Part shown: positions 19,177-28,168 of the stretch, piece by piece | Numbering within the stretch: position 1 is the first letter of the stretch | Layout of the letters: each line of letters opens with the position of its first letter | Source: an uncultured Clostridia bacterium | GTDB taxonomy: Bacteria; Bacillota; Clostridia; Christensenellales; UBA1242 | DNA length: 64,000 nt | Assembly (NCBI GenBank): GCA_944384415.1 | Contig: CALWTF010000003.1 | Coordinates: 1-64,000, forward strand | Direction: 5' to 3' | Program-made: the position numbers and the translations under genes | Notes under the pieces: model-generated | Seen by the model: the letters and a program-made list of their open reading frames with translations, nothing else | What the model was told of the DNA's origin: nothing | Databases searched by the model: none

Positions 19177-19931
19177 TTTCCACCAGCCCTATAATTGGTT
19201 TTAATTTCTTTAAATTCTTGATTGTAAGGTTGAATAATAACTTTTCCATTTCCATCAAGAGTAAATAATAATACTTCCTTTATACTTTTAAGATTTGCCT
19301 TTTTAATTATTTCATTTATAAATTCTTTATCTATACCTGCAAGTTTTATATTTTCATTTAAAATTTTCCCAGCTGTTATTATATTTAAAGGTAATGAAGT
19401 TTCGGGAAGTTTTAAATTAGCATCACCAGTTGTAAGTGGTGAACAATGGCTTTTAGGTATAACACTTAATGTGCCATTAGTTTCCATTATTGCATATTGA
19501 ACATCTTCAATTTTATAATAATTACATTGTCTTAAACTTTGCATTAAATCATCAAAATTCATATTTAGTTCTTGCATTTTTTTATAATCTACACCTGACG
19601 GGGAAATAACTATAACAGGTTTTCCGTTTATTACTCGTCGTGCAACAATGCTTTTTCTTACCAAAAATGAAACTAAATAATGAAGTACAACAATTGATGT
19701 CAAAGGAATCAAACTAAATAATAATGGCATACTTGTTTGTGTCATTGGCAGTGTTGCAATGTCTGCGATTATAAGTGTTATAACCAATTCAAATGGTTGC
19801 ATTTCACCAAGCTGTCGTTTTCCCATTATTCTCAAATATAATAAAACTATTATATACACTATTAATACACGAAAAATAAATATTAACATATCAGCATTTT
19901 GTGAAAAAATAAAAAAAATATGCAAAAGCAT
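19170..19931 (-). CDS. yetF: YetF-type DUF421 membrane protein
   Basis: The 253-residue protein has three N-terminal helices followed by a cytoplasmic alpha/beta domain. The hallmark RIMGKRQLGEMQPFELVITL, then ADIATLPM, is at about 35-65. The cytoplasmic part has GKPVIVISPSGVDYKKM and LRQCNYYKIEDVQYAIMETNG. Family members such as YetF, YdfS and YrbG occur in spore formers. No ribosome-binding site precedes ATG 19931, and the Met at about residue 15 (19889) fits the usual family start better but also lacks one; the start is uncertain. Middle gene of the ylmC-yetF-DUF4363 unit. Confidence 0.88.
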   Translation of the reverse strand: MLLHIFFIFSQNADMLIFIFRVLIVYIIVLLYLRIMGKRQLGEMQPFELVITLIIADIATLPMTQTSMPLLFSLIPLTSIVVLHYLVSFLVRKSIVARRVINGKPVIVISPSGVDYKKMQELNMNFDDLMQSLRQCNYYKIEDVQYAIMETNGTLSVIPKSHCSPLTTGDANLKLPETSLPLNIITAGKILNENIKLAGIDKEFINEIIKKANLKSIKEVLLFTLDGNGKVIIQPYNQEFKEIKTNYRAGGKW

Positions 19932-19939
19932 ATTAAATT

Positions 19940-20260
19940 TTATTTTTCATTGTAATACATATATTTAGTTTCTTGTGCTGTTGTATTGTTGTTTTGACTT
20001 GTAGTAACTGGTGGCGGTAAAGATGGTGTAAGTTCAACTAATATTGTATCTTCACCGATACGACAAATATTATGATAAGGTATAAAAATATCTTGTTGAT
20101 TTTTAAAAATTTGCCAAACACTTTTTGTGCAAGGAACAACAATGCCAAGCACTTTTGCTGTGCTTTGCTCAAAAACCAAATCTATAACATTTCCTAATTT
20201 GCGACCATCAACTAAATTTACCACAATTTTGGTTCGCAGTTCACAAAAACTTGTTTCCAT
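19940..20260 (-). CDS. ylmC: YlmC/YmxH family sporulation PRC-barrel protein
   Basis: A single PRC-barrel domain fills residues 1-80 (METSFCELRTKIVVNLVDGRKLG, then GIVVPC and IPYHNICRIGEDTILVEL). This is the YlmC/YmxH pattern: small proteins made during sporulation in Bacillus and Clostridia, of unknown mechanism. A 20-residue Pro/Gln/Asn tail is extra. It is the first gene of the operon with yetF, and a possible sigma-E type promoter lies upstream at 20287-20313. Confidence 0.85.
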   Translation of the reverse strand: METSFCELRTKIVVNLVDGRKLGNVIDLVFEQSTAKVLGIVVPCTKSVWQIFKNQQDIFIPYHNICRIGEDTILVELTPSLPPPVTTSQNNNTTAQETKYMYYNEK

Positions 20261-20286
20261 AATATAGGTTAAATAACTCCTATTTT

Positions 20287-20313
20287 ATTATATGATTAAA
20301 AACAAGAATATTT
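20287..20313 (-). promoter_or_regulatory. Possible sigma-E type promoter for ylmC
   Basis: On the minus strand, AAATATT, a 12-base spacer and CATATAAT resemble the sporulation sigma-E pattern (ATATT, about 13 bases, CATACAAT). The spacer is one base short and -10 position 5 is T, so this is only suggestive. Confidence 0.35.
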
Positions 20314-20323
20314 TACTTTTACT

Positions 20324-20352
20324 TTGATTTTTTAATTAATTTTTGATATAAT
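20324..20352 (+). promoter_or_regulatory. Sigma-A type promoter for nrdR
   Basis: TTGATT at 20324, 17-base spacer, TATAAT at 20347-20352. The untranslated leader is about 80 bases and contains an AT-only hairpin, AAAACAAAA / TTTTGTTTT, near 20370-20391. Confidence 0.7.
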
Positions 20353-20438
20353 TTATAACTACTAAAAACAAAACAAAAGTTATTTTTGTTTTTTAAAATC
20401 TTAGTTGATATTTATTACTAAAATTTAAAGGAGTTTTT

Positions 20439-20894
20439 ATGAAATGTATTTTTTGTGGTAACCTTGATAGTAAAGTTATAGATTCTAGGGCTAATGATGA
20501 TATAACTTCAATTAGGCGTAGGCGGGAATGTACTAAATGTGGAAGAAGGTTTACTACTTTTGAGGTTTATGAAACTATACCAGTTATGGTTGTTAAAAAT
20601 GATGGAAGTAGGCAACCTTTTGAGCGTGAAAAAATAAGGCACGGCATTGTAAAGGCTTGTGAAAAAAGACCTGTAACTATGGCGCAAATTGATGATATGG
20701 TTAATAAAATTGAGAAAGATATATATAACAGTTTAGAGCAAGAGGTTGAGTCGAAAAAAATAGGTGAAGCCGTTATGCAGGAGATTAAAAAAATTGATGA
20801 AGTTGCATATGTTAGATTTGCCTCGGTATATCGACAATTTACAGACATCGATAATTTTATTGAGCTATTAAACAATATAAAAAAATCAAAATAA
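20439..20894 (+). CDS. nrdR: NrdR, ribonucleotide reductase regulator
   Basis: The 151-residue protein has the N-terminal zinc ribbon C-x2-C (MKCIFCG) and CTKCGRRFTTFE. An ATP-cone follows (about 49-139), containing VVKNDGSRQPFEREKIRHGI. NrdR senses ATP/dATP and represses ribonucleotide reductase operons through NrdR boxes; no such box was seen in this window. Length and motif order match the family throughout. It starts after AAAGGAG and is preceded by its own promoter. Confidence 0.97.
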   Translation: MKCIFCGNLDSKVIDSRANDDITSIRRRRECTKCGRRFTTFEVYETIPVMVVKNDGSRQPFEREKIRHGIVKACEKRPVTMAQIDDMVNKIEKDIYNSLEQEVESKKIGEAVMQEIKKIDEVAYVRFASVYRQFTDIDNFIELLNNIKKSK

Positions 20895-21069
20895 AAAATT
20901 TAATATACAAACATAAATTTTGTATAAGCTTATAAAATTTTATTTTATGATAAACCTATATTAAAATGTCATTTATTATTATATAAACTTAGTGAAAGGT
21001 GCAACAAAAAATCAATTTAATTAATATTATCTTTAACTTTTAGCTTTATAGCAGTTTTTAGATTTTTTC
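20895..21069. other. Intergenic region with no recognised feature
   Basis: A very AT-rich stretch between nrdR and the der promoter. No ORF with a ribosome-binding site and no convincing RNA structure was seen. A weak imperfect hairpin around 20915-20950 may end the nrdR transcript. Confidence 0.5.
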
Positions 21070-21098
21070 TTGATTTTACATTAATTATGTGATATTCT
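21070..21098 (+). promoter_or_regulatory. Promoter for the der-plsY unit
   Basis: TTGATT at 21070, 17-base spacer, TATTCT at 21093-21098. Confidence 0.6.
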
Positions 21099-21128
21099 TA
21101 TCTTATATTCAAAAAGGGGGTATGTTTT

Positions 21129-22454
21129 ATGGAAAAGCCGATTTTAGCTATTGTTGGTAAACCAAATGTTGGTAAGTCAACTTTTTTTAATCGTGTAGCT
21201 GGTAGAAGAATAAGTATTGTAAAAAACACCCCTGGTGTTACTCGTGACCGAGTTTATGCTGATGCAGAATGGTCTGGTTATGCTTTTACAATGATTGATA
21301 CGGGTGGTATTGAGCCAACCTTAGATGATGAATGGCAAAAATATATTTTAGCGCAAGCACAATTGGCAATTGATATTGCTGATGTTGTTTTGTTTATTGC
21401 TGATGGTAAAGAAGGGTTAACTTCAAGTGACCAAAATGTTGCTCAACTTTTACGAAAAAGTCGAAAGCCAATTGTTTTGGCAATAAATAAGTTGGATAAT
21501 GATAAAGGCGAAGGTATAAATGATTTCTTTTCATTAGGTTTGGGTGAACCTATTTCAATGTCGGCAGAACACGGAATTGGTGTTGGTGATGTGCTTGATG
21601 CTGTGGTGTCAAAATTTAAAAATAGAGTAGAACCTTTTGAACAAGATGATAAAGTTAAAATAGCTGTTGTTGGAAGACCTAATGCTGGTAAAAGCAGTAT
21701 TACTAACCGTATTTTGGGTGAAAATCGTGTTGTGGTTAGTGATATTGCTGGAACAACAAGAGATGCAATTGATGTGCCTTTTAAATATAATGGAAAAGAT
21801 TATATAATCATCGATACAGCTGGTATTAGAAGAAAAAATAGAATTGATTATGAGTCTATTGAGGGTTATAGTGTAATGCGCTCACTTGCCGCCATTCGTC
21901 GTGCAGATGTCGTTTTATATGTGCTTGATGCTAGTGGTGAAATTACTGAACAAGATGTTCGTATATTAGGGTATATTCACGAACAAGGGAAACCTAGTGT
22001 GATAGTTTATAACAAGTGGGATTTGGTGGAAAAAGATAGCCATACAGTTAATTTTTATCAAGCAAAGTTAAAAGAAGATTTGAAATTTATGGATTATTTT
22101 GTTGTTGTTTATGTTTCTGCTTTAACTGGTACAAGGTTTGGTAAAATTATGGAAAAGGTTGAATATGTTTATAATAATGCACAAACTAGAATAACAACAG
22201 GATTGTTGAATGATATTTTACAAGATGCAATAAGCACAACCGAACCACCAAGTCACGCTGGTAAGCGTTTAAAAATAAGTTACATAACACAAGTTTCAGT
22301 TTGTCCACCTACTTTTGCTATATTTGTGAATAATCCTGATTTGTTTCACTTTTCATACAAAAGATATATTGAAAATTGTTTGCGTAGAGCAAAAAATTTT
22401 GAAGGTACACCAATTAGACTTTTGATTAGACAAAAATCAAGTAAGGAGAAATGA
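21129..22454 (+). CDS. der: Der (EngA), double-GTPase ribosome assembly factor
   Basis: Two tandem GTPase domains are seen. The first has GKPNVGKS (residues 10-17), DTGG and NKLD. The second has GRPNAGKS near 183, DTAGIRRK and NKWD. A C-terminal KH-like domain contains TPIRLLIRQKSS. Der acts in maturation of the 50S subunit. The length of 441 residues is normal. ATG follows GGGGG by 10 bases. The stop overlaps or closely precedes plsY, so the genes are coupled. Confidence 0.98.
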   Translation: MEKPILAIVGKPNVGKSTFFNRVAGRRISIVKNTPGVTRDRVYADAEWSGYAFTMIDTGGIEPTLDDEWQKYILAQAQLAIDIADVVLFIADGKEGLTSSDQNVAQLLRKSRKPIVLAINKLDNDKGEGINDFFSLGLGEPISMSAEHGIGVGDVLDAVVSKFKNRVEPFEQDDKVKIAVVGRPNAGKSSITNRILGENRVVVSDIAGTTRDAIDVPFKYNGKDYIIIDTAGIRRKNRIDYESIEGYSVMRSLAAIRRADVVLYVLDASGEITEQDVRILGYIHEQGKPSVIVYNKWDLVEKDSHTVNFYQAKLKEDLKFMDYFVVVYVSALTGTRFGKIMEKVEYVYNNAQTRITTGLLNDILQDAISTTEPPSHAGKRLKISYITQVSVCPPTFAIFVNNPDLFHFSYKRYIENCLRRAKNFEGTPIRLLIRQKSSKEK

Positions 22455-22456
22455 TA

Positions 22457-23308
22457 ATGGTATGGTGGTTACTGGCAATTTTAATTGTCGTAAGTTATTT
22501 TATTGGAAATATAAATTTTGGTAAAATAATTGCATCATCAAAAAATGTTGACCTTTCAAAACAAGGTTCTGGAAATTTGGGCGCTACAAATATGTTTAGA
22601 AATTTAGGGGCAAAACTTGGATATCTTACACTTTTTTTAGATGCTTCAAAAGGTGTGATTTCTTCACTTACTGGATATTTGGTTTTTGGTGGTGTTGCTG
22701 GTGGAAACGAAGCCATAATTGCATTGTATGCTTGTGGTTTAGCGGCTATTTTAGGGCACGATTTTCCAGTTATTTATAAGTTCAAGGGTGGAAAAGGTAT
22801 TTCAACCACGCTTGGTGTGTTTTTAGTAGCAATGCCTTTTCAAACTTTGTTGGTTTTTGTGTTTTTATTTGTTTATGTTTGGTTTTTTAAATATGTTTCT
22901 GTTGCTTCATTATTGCTTGTTACAGCAATGGTGGTTTGGCAAAATTTAACATTGCAAGAACCTAGTTTGACTATAAGCATTTTAACTTTTGTTATTTTCA
23001 TTTTGGCTTGGTGGTGTCATAGAGGAAATATTCAAAGATTGTTGTTAGGCACTGAAAGAGAAACCAACATAAAAAGAAAAATTTTTAAAGATAAAAAACT
23101 TCAACAAAAGTTAAAAGAAAAACAAGAAAATCGTGAAGAAAAGGCTGTTATAAAATCGGTTTCAAAGGAAATAAAGCAAGACTTTAAAACAGATAAAAAA
23201 GATTTAAAAAATGAATTTAAGTTAGATAAAAAACAATTAAAAAATGAGTTTAAACTGAAAAAGAAACAAAAAAAATTAAAAATAGAAATAAAAGATGAAA
23301 ACATATAA
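22457..23308 (+). CDS. plsY: PlsY acyl-phosphate glycerol-3-phosphate acyltransferase with long Lys-rich tail
   Basis: Membrane enzyme that transfers acyl groups from acyl-phosphate to glycerol-3-phosphate, the first step of phosphatidic acid synthesis with PlsX. Family motifs are visible: SGNLGATNMFRNLG, GHDFPVIYKFKGGKGISTTLG, and the later HRGNIQRLLLGTE. The core takes about 200 residues. A charged cytoplasmic extension of about 80 residues follows, with 11-residue LKNEFKLDKKQ repeats. The second ATG (22457) is preferred to 22451 because AGGAG at 22444 is then 8 bases away. It lies directly downstream of der, as in other Bacillota. Confidence 0.95.
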   Translation: MVWWLLAILIVVSYFIGNINFGKIIASSKNVDLSKQGSGNLGATNMFRNLGAKLGYLTLFLDASKGVISSLTGYLVFGGVAGGNEAIIALYACGLAAILGHDFPVIYKFKGGKGISTTLGVFLVAMPFQTLLVFVFLFVYVWFFKYVSVASLLLVTAMVVWQNLTLQEPSLTISILTFVIFILAWWCHRGNIQRLLLGTERETNIKRKIFKDKKLQQKLKEKQENREEKAVIKSVSKEIKQDFKTDKKDLKNEFKLDKKQLKNEFKLKKKQKKLKIEIKDENI

Positions 23309-23340
23309 AAACCGCATTACAATGCGGTTTTTATATGTTT
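23299..23340 (+). terminator. Strong terminator after plsY
   Basis: A perfect 20-base inverted repeat (AAACATATAAAAACCGCATT and its complement) with a central AC. It begins inside the last codons of plsY. Confidence 0.85.
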
Positions 23341-23424
23341 ATTTTTTTGTAAATTTTTATAAACATTCACTCAATTTTTATTTTTGCCATATTATGTAAA
23401 AGGAATAAAAATTAAGGAAAGAAT

Positions 23425-24678
23425 ATGCAAAAATTTTTAATACACGGTGGTAAAAAATTAAATGGCACCATAAATGTTGAATGTGCAAAAAATGCTTATT
23501 TACCAATTTTGGCTTCAACAATTTTATGTGAAGAAGAAATAGTTTTAAAAAATTGTCCTGATTTTACAGATATAAAAAATATGATAATTATATTGGAAAA
23601 TTTGGGCATAACTGTTTATAAGAAAGACGATGAATTACATATTAATGGAGCAGAAGCTTCTTTTTGTTTTATACCAAGTGAATTAGCAAAAGTTTTAAGG
23701 TCATCTATTTTTGCGTTAGGTGCATTATTAGGTAGATTTAAAAAAGCCAAAGTTGCTTATCCTGGTGGCTGTGATATAGGTTTGCGGCCTATTGATTTAC
23801 ATTTAAAAGGTTTGAAGGATTTAGGCGTAAAGATAGTTGAATGCCACGGATACATAAATTGTGATGCATCAGAAATGAAAGGTGGATTAGTTCATTTGGA
23901 TTATCCAAGTGTTGGAGCTACTGAAAATCTTATTATGGCAGGTGTTTTAAATAGTGGAACAACCACTATAGTTAATTGTGCTAAAGAACCTGAAATTGTT
24001 GATTTGCAAAATTTTTTGAATAACTTAGGAGCAAAAATTACAGGAGCAGGAACAGATACCATAGTAATAACTGGAGTAAAAAAACTGCATGGTGGAAGTT
24101 GGACCCCAATTTCAGATAGAATAATTGCTGGCACTTTTTTAATTGCTACAGCTATGGCTGGTGGTGAAGTTGAAATTTGCAATGTTATTCCTCAACATTT
24201 TTCATCATTGATTGATAAACTTCAAAAATCTGGTTGCAAAATTGAACAAAAAGATGATAAAATATTTGTTGTATGTAATAGCAGGTTAGAAAGTGTGGGG
24301 TTTTTAGAAACAATGCCATATCCAGGCTTTCCTACTGATTTACAAGCACAAATGTTGGCTTTGCAAACCGTTTGTAAAGGTAGCAGTTTGATTCAAGAAA
24401 ATTTATTTGAAACAAGGTTTAAGTTTGTTCCCGAATTAATAAAAATGGGGGCTAATGTAAAAGTAAATCAACGCACTGCATACATAAATGGTGTTGATAA
24501 ACTTTTTGGTGCCGATGTTTATTCAACAGATTTGCGTGGAGGTGTGGCTTTGGTTTTAGCTGGATTATGTGCACAAGGTTACACAACAGTTCACGATATT
24601 TATCATATTGACCGTGGTTATGCTTTTATAGAAAAAACATTAAGTTCTTTAGGTGCAAACATTCAACGAATAGATTAG
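23425..24678 (+). CDS. murA: MurA, UDP-GlcNAc 1-carboxyvinyltransferase
   Basis: Transfers enolpyruvyl from PEP to UDP-GlcNAc, the first committed step of peptidoglycan synthesis. The 417 residues show the repeated inside-out alpha/beta pattern, with KNAYLPILASTILCEE at the start and RPIDLHLKGLKDLG. The loop with the reactive Cys is present as PGGCDIGLRP (about 111-120), so the Cys is kept. The protein ends with LRGGVALVLAGLCAQG and HIDRGY. It starts after AAGGAAAG. The 11-base gap to ftsQ suggests one transcript. Confidence 0.97.
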   Translation: MQKFLIHGGKKLNGTINVECAKNAYLPILASTILCEEEIVLKNCPDFTDIKNMIIILENLGITVYKKDDELHINGAEASFCFIPSELAKVLRSSIFALGALLGRFKKAKVAYPGGCDIGLRPIDLHLKGLKDLGVKIVECHGYINCDASEMKGGLVHLDYPSVGATENLIMAGVLNSGTTTIVNCAKEPEIVDLQNFLNNLGAKITGAGTDTIVITGVKKLHGGSWTPISDRIIAGTFLIATAMAGGEVEICNVIPQHFSSLIDKLQKSGCKIEQKDDKIFVVCNSRLESVGFLETMPYPGFPTDLQAQMLALQTVCKGSSLIQENLFETRFKFVPELIKMGANVKVNQRTAYINGVDKLFGADVYSTDLRGGVALVLAGLCAQGYTTVHDIYHIDRGYAFIEKTLSSLGANIQRID

Positions 24679-24689
24679 GGGGAGTTAGG

Positions 24690-25460
24690 GTGAAAACAAA
24701 AACAAGTGTTTTAACTGTTGTTTTAGTTTTAATGGCATTTATTGTTGCCATTGTGGTTTTATGTAGCACTGTTTTTTGTGTTAGCTCGATAAAAGTGGTT
24801 TGGCACACTTCAACTATTGCTTTAACTGGGCAAGATGATAATATGATTCAAAAAAGCGGTTTAACAACAGGGCAAAGTGTTTTTCTAGTTGGAAAAGATG
24901 AAAGTGTGCAAAAGCTTGAAAGTAGTTATCCGTATGTTAAAGTTTTAGGTATTGAAACAGTGTTTCCATCTACTTTAAACATACATTTACAAGAGCGTGA
25001 AATTTTGTATGTTATTCAAATTTCTAGTTCTTCATATGCGTTTGTAGACCAAGATTTTAAGGTTTTGGAAATTAAAAATGGTGTATACGATGTTAATTCA
25101 AAAAAAGCAATACTATTAAGTGGTGATTTTAAACTGGAAAATGTTACTGTTTCTCAATTTTTATTTTTAGAAAAATATGATGCATTTAAAACATTGCAAT
25201 TAAATTTTGAAAGAATGGATTTTAACATTGTTTTACTTAAAGCCTTTATTAAACAAGCAAGTTTAGGCAATGATAGAATTATACTTGACACTTACCTTGG
25301 CGTTCAAATTCAAATTTTTTCACCTGAAATTCGTCAACAAGAAAAGGTTGCAATGGTTTTAAAAGTTTTTGACAGTTTGGATAAATCAAATCAAACCAAA
25401 GGAATTATTGGCGTGTTTGAAAACAATGAAAATCAGATTTGTGGAAGTCATTATTCATAA
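24690..25460 (+). CDS. ftsQ: FtsQ/DivIB-like division protein
   Basis: The 256-residue bitopic protein starts with GTG after GGGGGAG. It has one membrane helix (about 8-32) followed by a POTRA-like region (about 36-105: VVWHTSTIALTGQDDNMIQKSG, and then the YPYVKVLGIETVFPSTLNIHLQER match to the FtsQ consensus). The beta-domain follows (about 106-250). FtsQ/DivIB links FtsL/FtsB to the septal synthase outside the membrane. It sits between murA and ftsA-ftsZ, the normal neighbourhood. Confidence 0.85.
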   Translation: MKTKTSVLTVVLVLMAFIVAIVVLCSTVFCVSSIKVVWHTSTIALTGQDDNMIQKSGLTTGQSVFLVGKDESVQKLESSYPYVKVLGIETVFPSTLNIHLQEREILYVIQISSSSYAFVDQDFKVLEIKNGVYDVNSKKAILLSGDFKLENVTVSQFLFLEKYDAFKTLQLNFERMDFNIVLLKAFIKQASLGNDRIILDTYLGVQIQIFSPEIRQQEKVAMVLKVFDSLDKSNQTKGIIGVFENNENQICGSHYS

Positions 25461-25480
25461 ACTTGATTAAATATTCATTA

Positions 25481-25507
25481 AAAGATGTTTAAACAACATC
25501 TTTTTTT
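25481..25507 (+). terminator. Terminator after ftsQ
   Basis: AAAGATGTT / AACATCTTT stem around TAAAC, followed by T. Confidence 0.85.
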
Positions 25508-25528
25508 GTATAAAATGCATATTTTTGT

Positions 25529-25557
25529 TTGACTTATTTATTTTTTATTTATATTAT
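25529..25557 (+). promoter_or_regulatory. Promoter for ftsA-ftsZ
   Basis: TTGACT at 25529, 17-base spacer, TATTAT at 25552-25557. This separates ftsAZ transcription from murA-ftsQ. Confidence 0.65.
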
Positions 25558-25619
25558 ATAATTATATACTTACATAGTGTGCCGATACTGTTTTTGTCTA
25601 ATGAAAAAAGGAGTAGTAG

Positions 25620-26792
25620 ATGTCAAAAAGAAGTGTTGCAGTGCTAAACTTTGGAACCAGACATTTATCTGTGTTAATTGGTTCTCGAAGTGTTAACGGC
25701 ACTTTTGACATACACGGTTCTGCAGAGTCCGAGTATGGCGGATATATGAATGGTGAATTTTTAGAACCTGAAAAATTAACAGTTGCTGTTCAAGACACTA
25801 TTGCAAAAGCTGAAAATAATGCTTTTTGTAAAATAACACATTTATACATCGGTGTTCCTGCTGAGTTTAGTGCAGTTGTTGTTAAAGATGTTAACATTGA
25901 TTTTCCAAGACGAAAACGCATAAAAGAAGAAGATGTTGAAAAATTGTTTGAGTTAGCAGATGACTTTTCAGCAAGTGCAACACATTCAGTGATAAATCGT
26001 TGTCCGATATATTATGTGCTTGATGATGGTTCAAAAGTAATTGACCCACGGGGAAAAATTACACAAACGATAGATGCAACTTTGAGTTTTGTTTTAGCTG
26101 AGAAAGAGTTTTTGGGAACTGTGAATAAAATCTTATCACCTTTACATTTTGAAACAATTGATTATTTTAGTGAGCCATTAAGTGAAACTTTGTTTCTTTT
26201 AGCGCCTGAAGTTCGAGATAATGTGGCTATTTTAGTTGACTGTGGTTATTTATCTACAAGTGTTTCGTTGGTTATGGGTGACGGCCTTTTATGTTTGCGA
26301 AGTTTTTCATTAGGTGGTGGGCATATAATGGCTGATTTATGTTCAGCATTTAAAATTTCGCCAAAACAAGCAGAACAATTAAAGCAAGATATTGCTTTTA
26401 ATATTGAGTTAAGCCCTGAAGATTTTTATCAAGTACAAAGTCAAAATAGTGAAAGTGAAGATTTAAAATTTAACGCAATTGAAGTAAATCAAGTAGCAAA
26501 ATCTCGTGTGGTTCAAATTGGAAAAATGATAAAAAAATGTCTTGATGATTTTGATTTTGAGTATCCCGACTATATTCCAGTTATGATTACAGGGGGCGGG
26601 GTTTGTTATATGAAAGGGGCAACTAACATTATTTCAAAAATTGTTGACAGAGATGTACAAATTATTGTTCCACCTGTGCCACAAATGGATAAACCTGTTT
26701 CATCTGCTTCATTAAGTGTTTTGGATTTGGCTCTTAAGCAACGAAAATCATCGCCAATAATGGTGTTAATAAAAATTTTTAAAAGAAAGTAA
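25620..26792 (+). CDS. ftsA: FtsA, divisome actin-like protein
   Basis: The 390-residue actin-fold protein tethers FtsZ to the membrane. It begins SVAVLNFGTRHLSVLIG (phosphate 1 region), has SHS2-like insert residues at about 75-160, a phosphate 2 motif VALVDCGY-like at 198 (NVAILVDCGYLSTS), and an adenosine motif MITGGG near 322. The C-terminus SSPIMVLIKIFKRK is the expected amphipathic membrane-targeting helix. It is more divergent than B. subtilis FtsA but is placed directly before ftsZ. Confidence 0.92.
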   Translation: MSKRSVAVLNFGTRHLSVLIGSRSVNGTFDIHGSAESEYGGYMNGEFLEPEKLTVAVQDTIAKAENNAFCKITHLYIGVPAEFSAVVVKDVNIDFPRRKRIKEEDVEKLFELADDFSASATHSVINRCPIYYVLDDGSKVIDPRGKITQTIDATLSFVLAEKEFLGTVNKILSPLHFETIDYFSEPLSETLFLLAPEVRDNVAILVDCGYLSTSVSLVMGDGLLCLRSFSLGGGHIMADLCSAFKISPKQAEQLKQDIAFNIELSPEDFYQVQSQNSESEDLKFNAIEVNQVAKSRVVQIGKMIKKCLDDFDFEYPDYIPVMITGGGVCYMKGATNIISKIVDRDVQIIVPPVPQMDKPVSSASLSVLDLALKQRKSSPIMVLIKIFKRK

Positions 26793-26806
26793 TTTTGGAG
26801 GAATAT

Positions 26807-28060
26807 ATGAACAATTACGATAATTATCAATCGCAAAATCAAAATAATCCTGTGGTTAAAATAAAAGTTATTGGTGTAGGTGGCGGTGGTGGAAATGCTA
26901 TTAATCGTATGGTTTCTGCCGGTGTATCTGGTGTTGAATTTATTGCGGTAAACACCGATAAACAAGCATTGCAAATTAGCAAGGCTGATTATAGAATTCA
27001 AATAGGAACCAAATTAACTCGTGGTTGGGGTGCTGGTGCAGACCCTGAAGTTGGTTTAAAAGCTGCAGAAGAAAATGTTGAAGAACTTAATCAAGCTTTA
27101 AATGATGCTGACCTAGTATTTATTACTGCAGGTATGGGTGGCGGAACTGGAACTGGTGCCGCTCCATTAATAGCATCAATTGCTCGCGATAAGGAAATTT
27201 TAACTATTGCGGTTGTTACTAAACCTTTTGAGTTTGAAGGTAGAAAAAGAATGGCTAATGCAGAAAAAGGTATTGAGTCATTAAGAAAAGTTGTTGATTC
27301 TCTTGTTATAATACCAAATGAAAAATTATTTAAACTTGTTCCAAAGGGCACTTCATTGGTTGACACCTTCCGTTATGCTGATGATGTTTTGCGTCAGGGT
27401 GTTCAAGGTATTTCAAACATAATAATTGATAATTCTTTAATTAATCTTGACTTTGCAGATGTTCGCACAATTATGAAAAATCGTGGTTTAGCACATATGG
27501 GTATTGGACGAGCAAAAGGTGAAAGGAAAATTTTTGATGCTCTTAGTCAGGCTGTTTCAAGCCCATTACTTGAAACAACTATTGAAGGTGCAACTGGAAT
27601 TATATTTAACATTAAAGGTGGTGTAAATTTACCTGTTGACCAAGTTCACGAAGCTGCTGATTTGATGCGTGAAATTGTTGACCCATCTAGTACCATCATT
27701 TTTGGTACAAGTGTAGATGAATCATTAGAAGATGCTGTTGAAATAACTGTTATTGCAACTGGTTTTCAAGGTGCAGGCCCTTCTTTAATTGAAAACGAAA
27801 ATGAAGAAGATGATGAAGATGAAAAGCCAGAATTTAAAAAGCAAAAATATTCAGACATTTTGGAAAGTCGTTTATCGGGTTCAAAATCTAATTCTAAATA
27901 TGATGATGACGATGATGACGACGATGATGATGAAGATGATGACGATGATGACTACACTCCACAACAAATTAAAAATGATTCAAATAAAAAACGCTTAGGC
28001 TCACGCATTGAAATTGATGATGCGGATATTCCTCCTTTTCTTAAAAAATTGCGTAGATAA
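26807..28060 (+). CDS. ftsZ: FtsZ, tubulin-like division GTPase
   Basis: The start is ATG 26807, not the in-frame TTG at 26795, because GGAGG at 26797 then sits 5 bases upstream. GTP-binding elements are GVGGGGGNAINRM, the tubulin signature GGGTGTGAAP, and the T7 loop NLDFADV. The polymerisation core ends near residue 320. The linker is strongly acidic, with a run of about 18 Asp/Glu near 365-385. The conserved C-terminal peptide is present as ADIPPFLKKLRR and would bind FtsA and other tethers. A terminator follows. Confidence 0.98.
   Translation: MNNYDNYQSQNQNNPVVKIKVIGVGGGGGNAINRMVSAGVSGVEFIAVNTDKQALQISKADYRIQIGTKLTRGWGAGADPEVGLKAAEENVEELNQALNDADLVFITAGMGGGTGTGAAPLIASIARDKEILTIAVVTKPFEFEGRKRMANAEKGIESLRKVVDSLVIIPNEKLFKLVPKGTSLVDTFRYADDVLRQGVQGISNIIIDNSLINLDFADVRTIMKNRGLAHMGIGRAKGERKIFDALSQAVSSPLLETTIEGATGIIFNIKGGVNLPVDQVHEAADLMREIVDPSSTIIFGTSVDESLEDAVEITVIATGFQGAGPSLIENENEEDDEDEKPEFKKQKYSDILESRLSGSKSNSKYDDDDDDDDDDEDDDDDDYTPQQIKNDSNKKRLGSRIEIDDADIPPFLKKLRR
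27899..27955 (+). repeat. Asp codon tract in ftsZ linker
   Basis: GATGAT/GACGAT tract of 19 codons, nearly all Asp with one Glu, in the disordered linker. It is prone to length change by slippage. Confidence 0.9.
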
Positions 28061-28087
28061 ATAAAAACTGAATATTAAAACTAAAAG

Positions 28088-28136
28088 ATAATTATGGTTT
28101 AAATTGTTTTTATAAATAACCATAATTATTTTTTTT
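28088..28136 (+). terminator. Terminator after ftsZ
   Basis: A 12-base stem ATAATTATGGTT / AACCATAATTAT with an 18-base loop, then eight T. Confidence 0.75.
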
Positions 28137-28168
28137 ATTTAAAACTATTTTAAAATATTATATTTCTT

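Noticed and set aside
20370-20391. AT-only hairpin in the nrdR leader as an attenuator
   Set aside because: The stem has one G/C pair at most, and such hairpins arise easily in this base composition; there is no competing structure.
27789-27998. Met/Lys-rich plus-strand ORF overlapping the end of ftsZ
   Set aside because: This is the other frame of the GAT/GAC tract in ftsZ.
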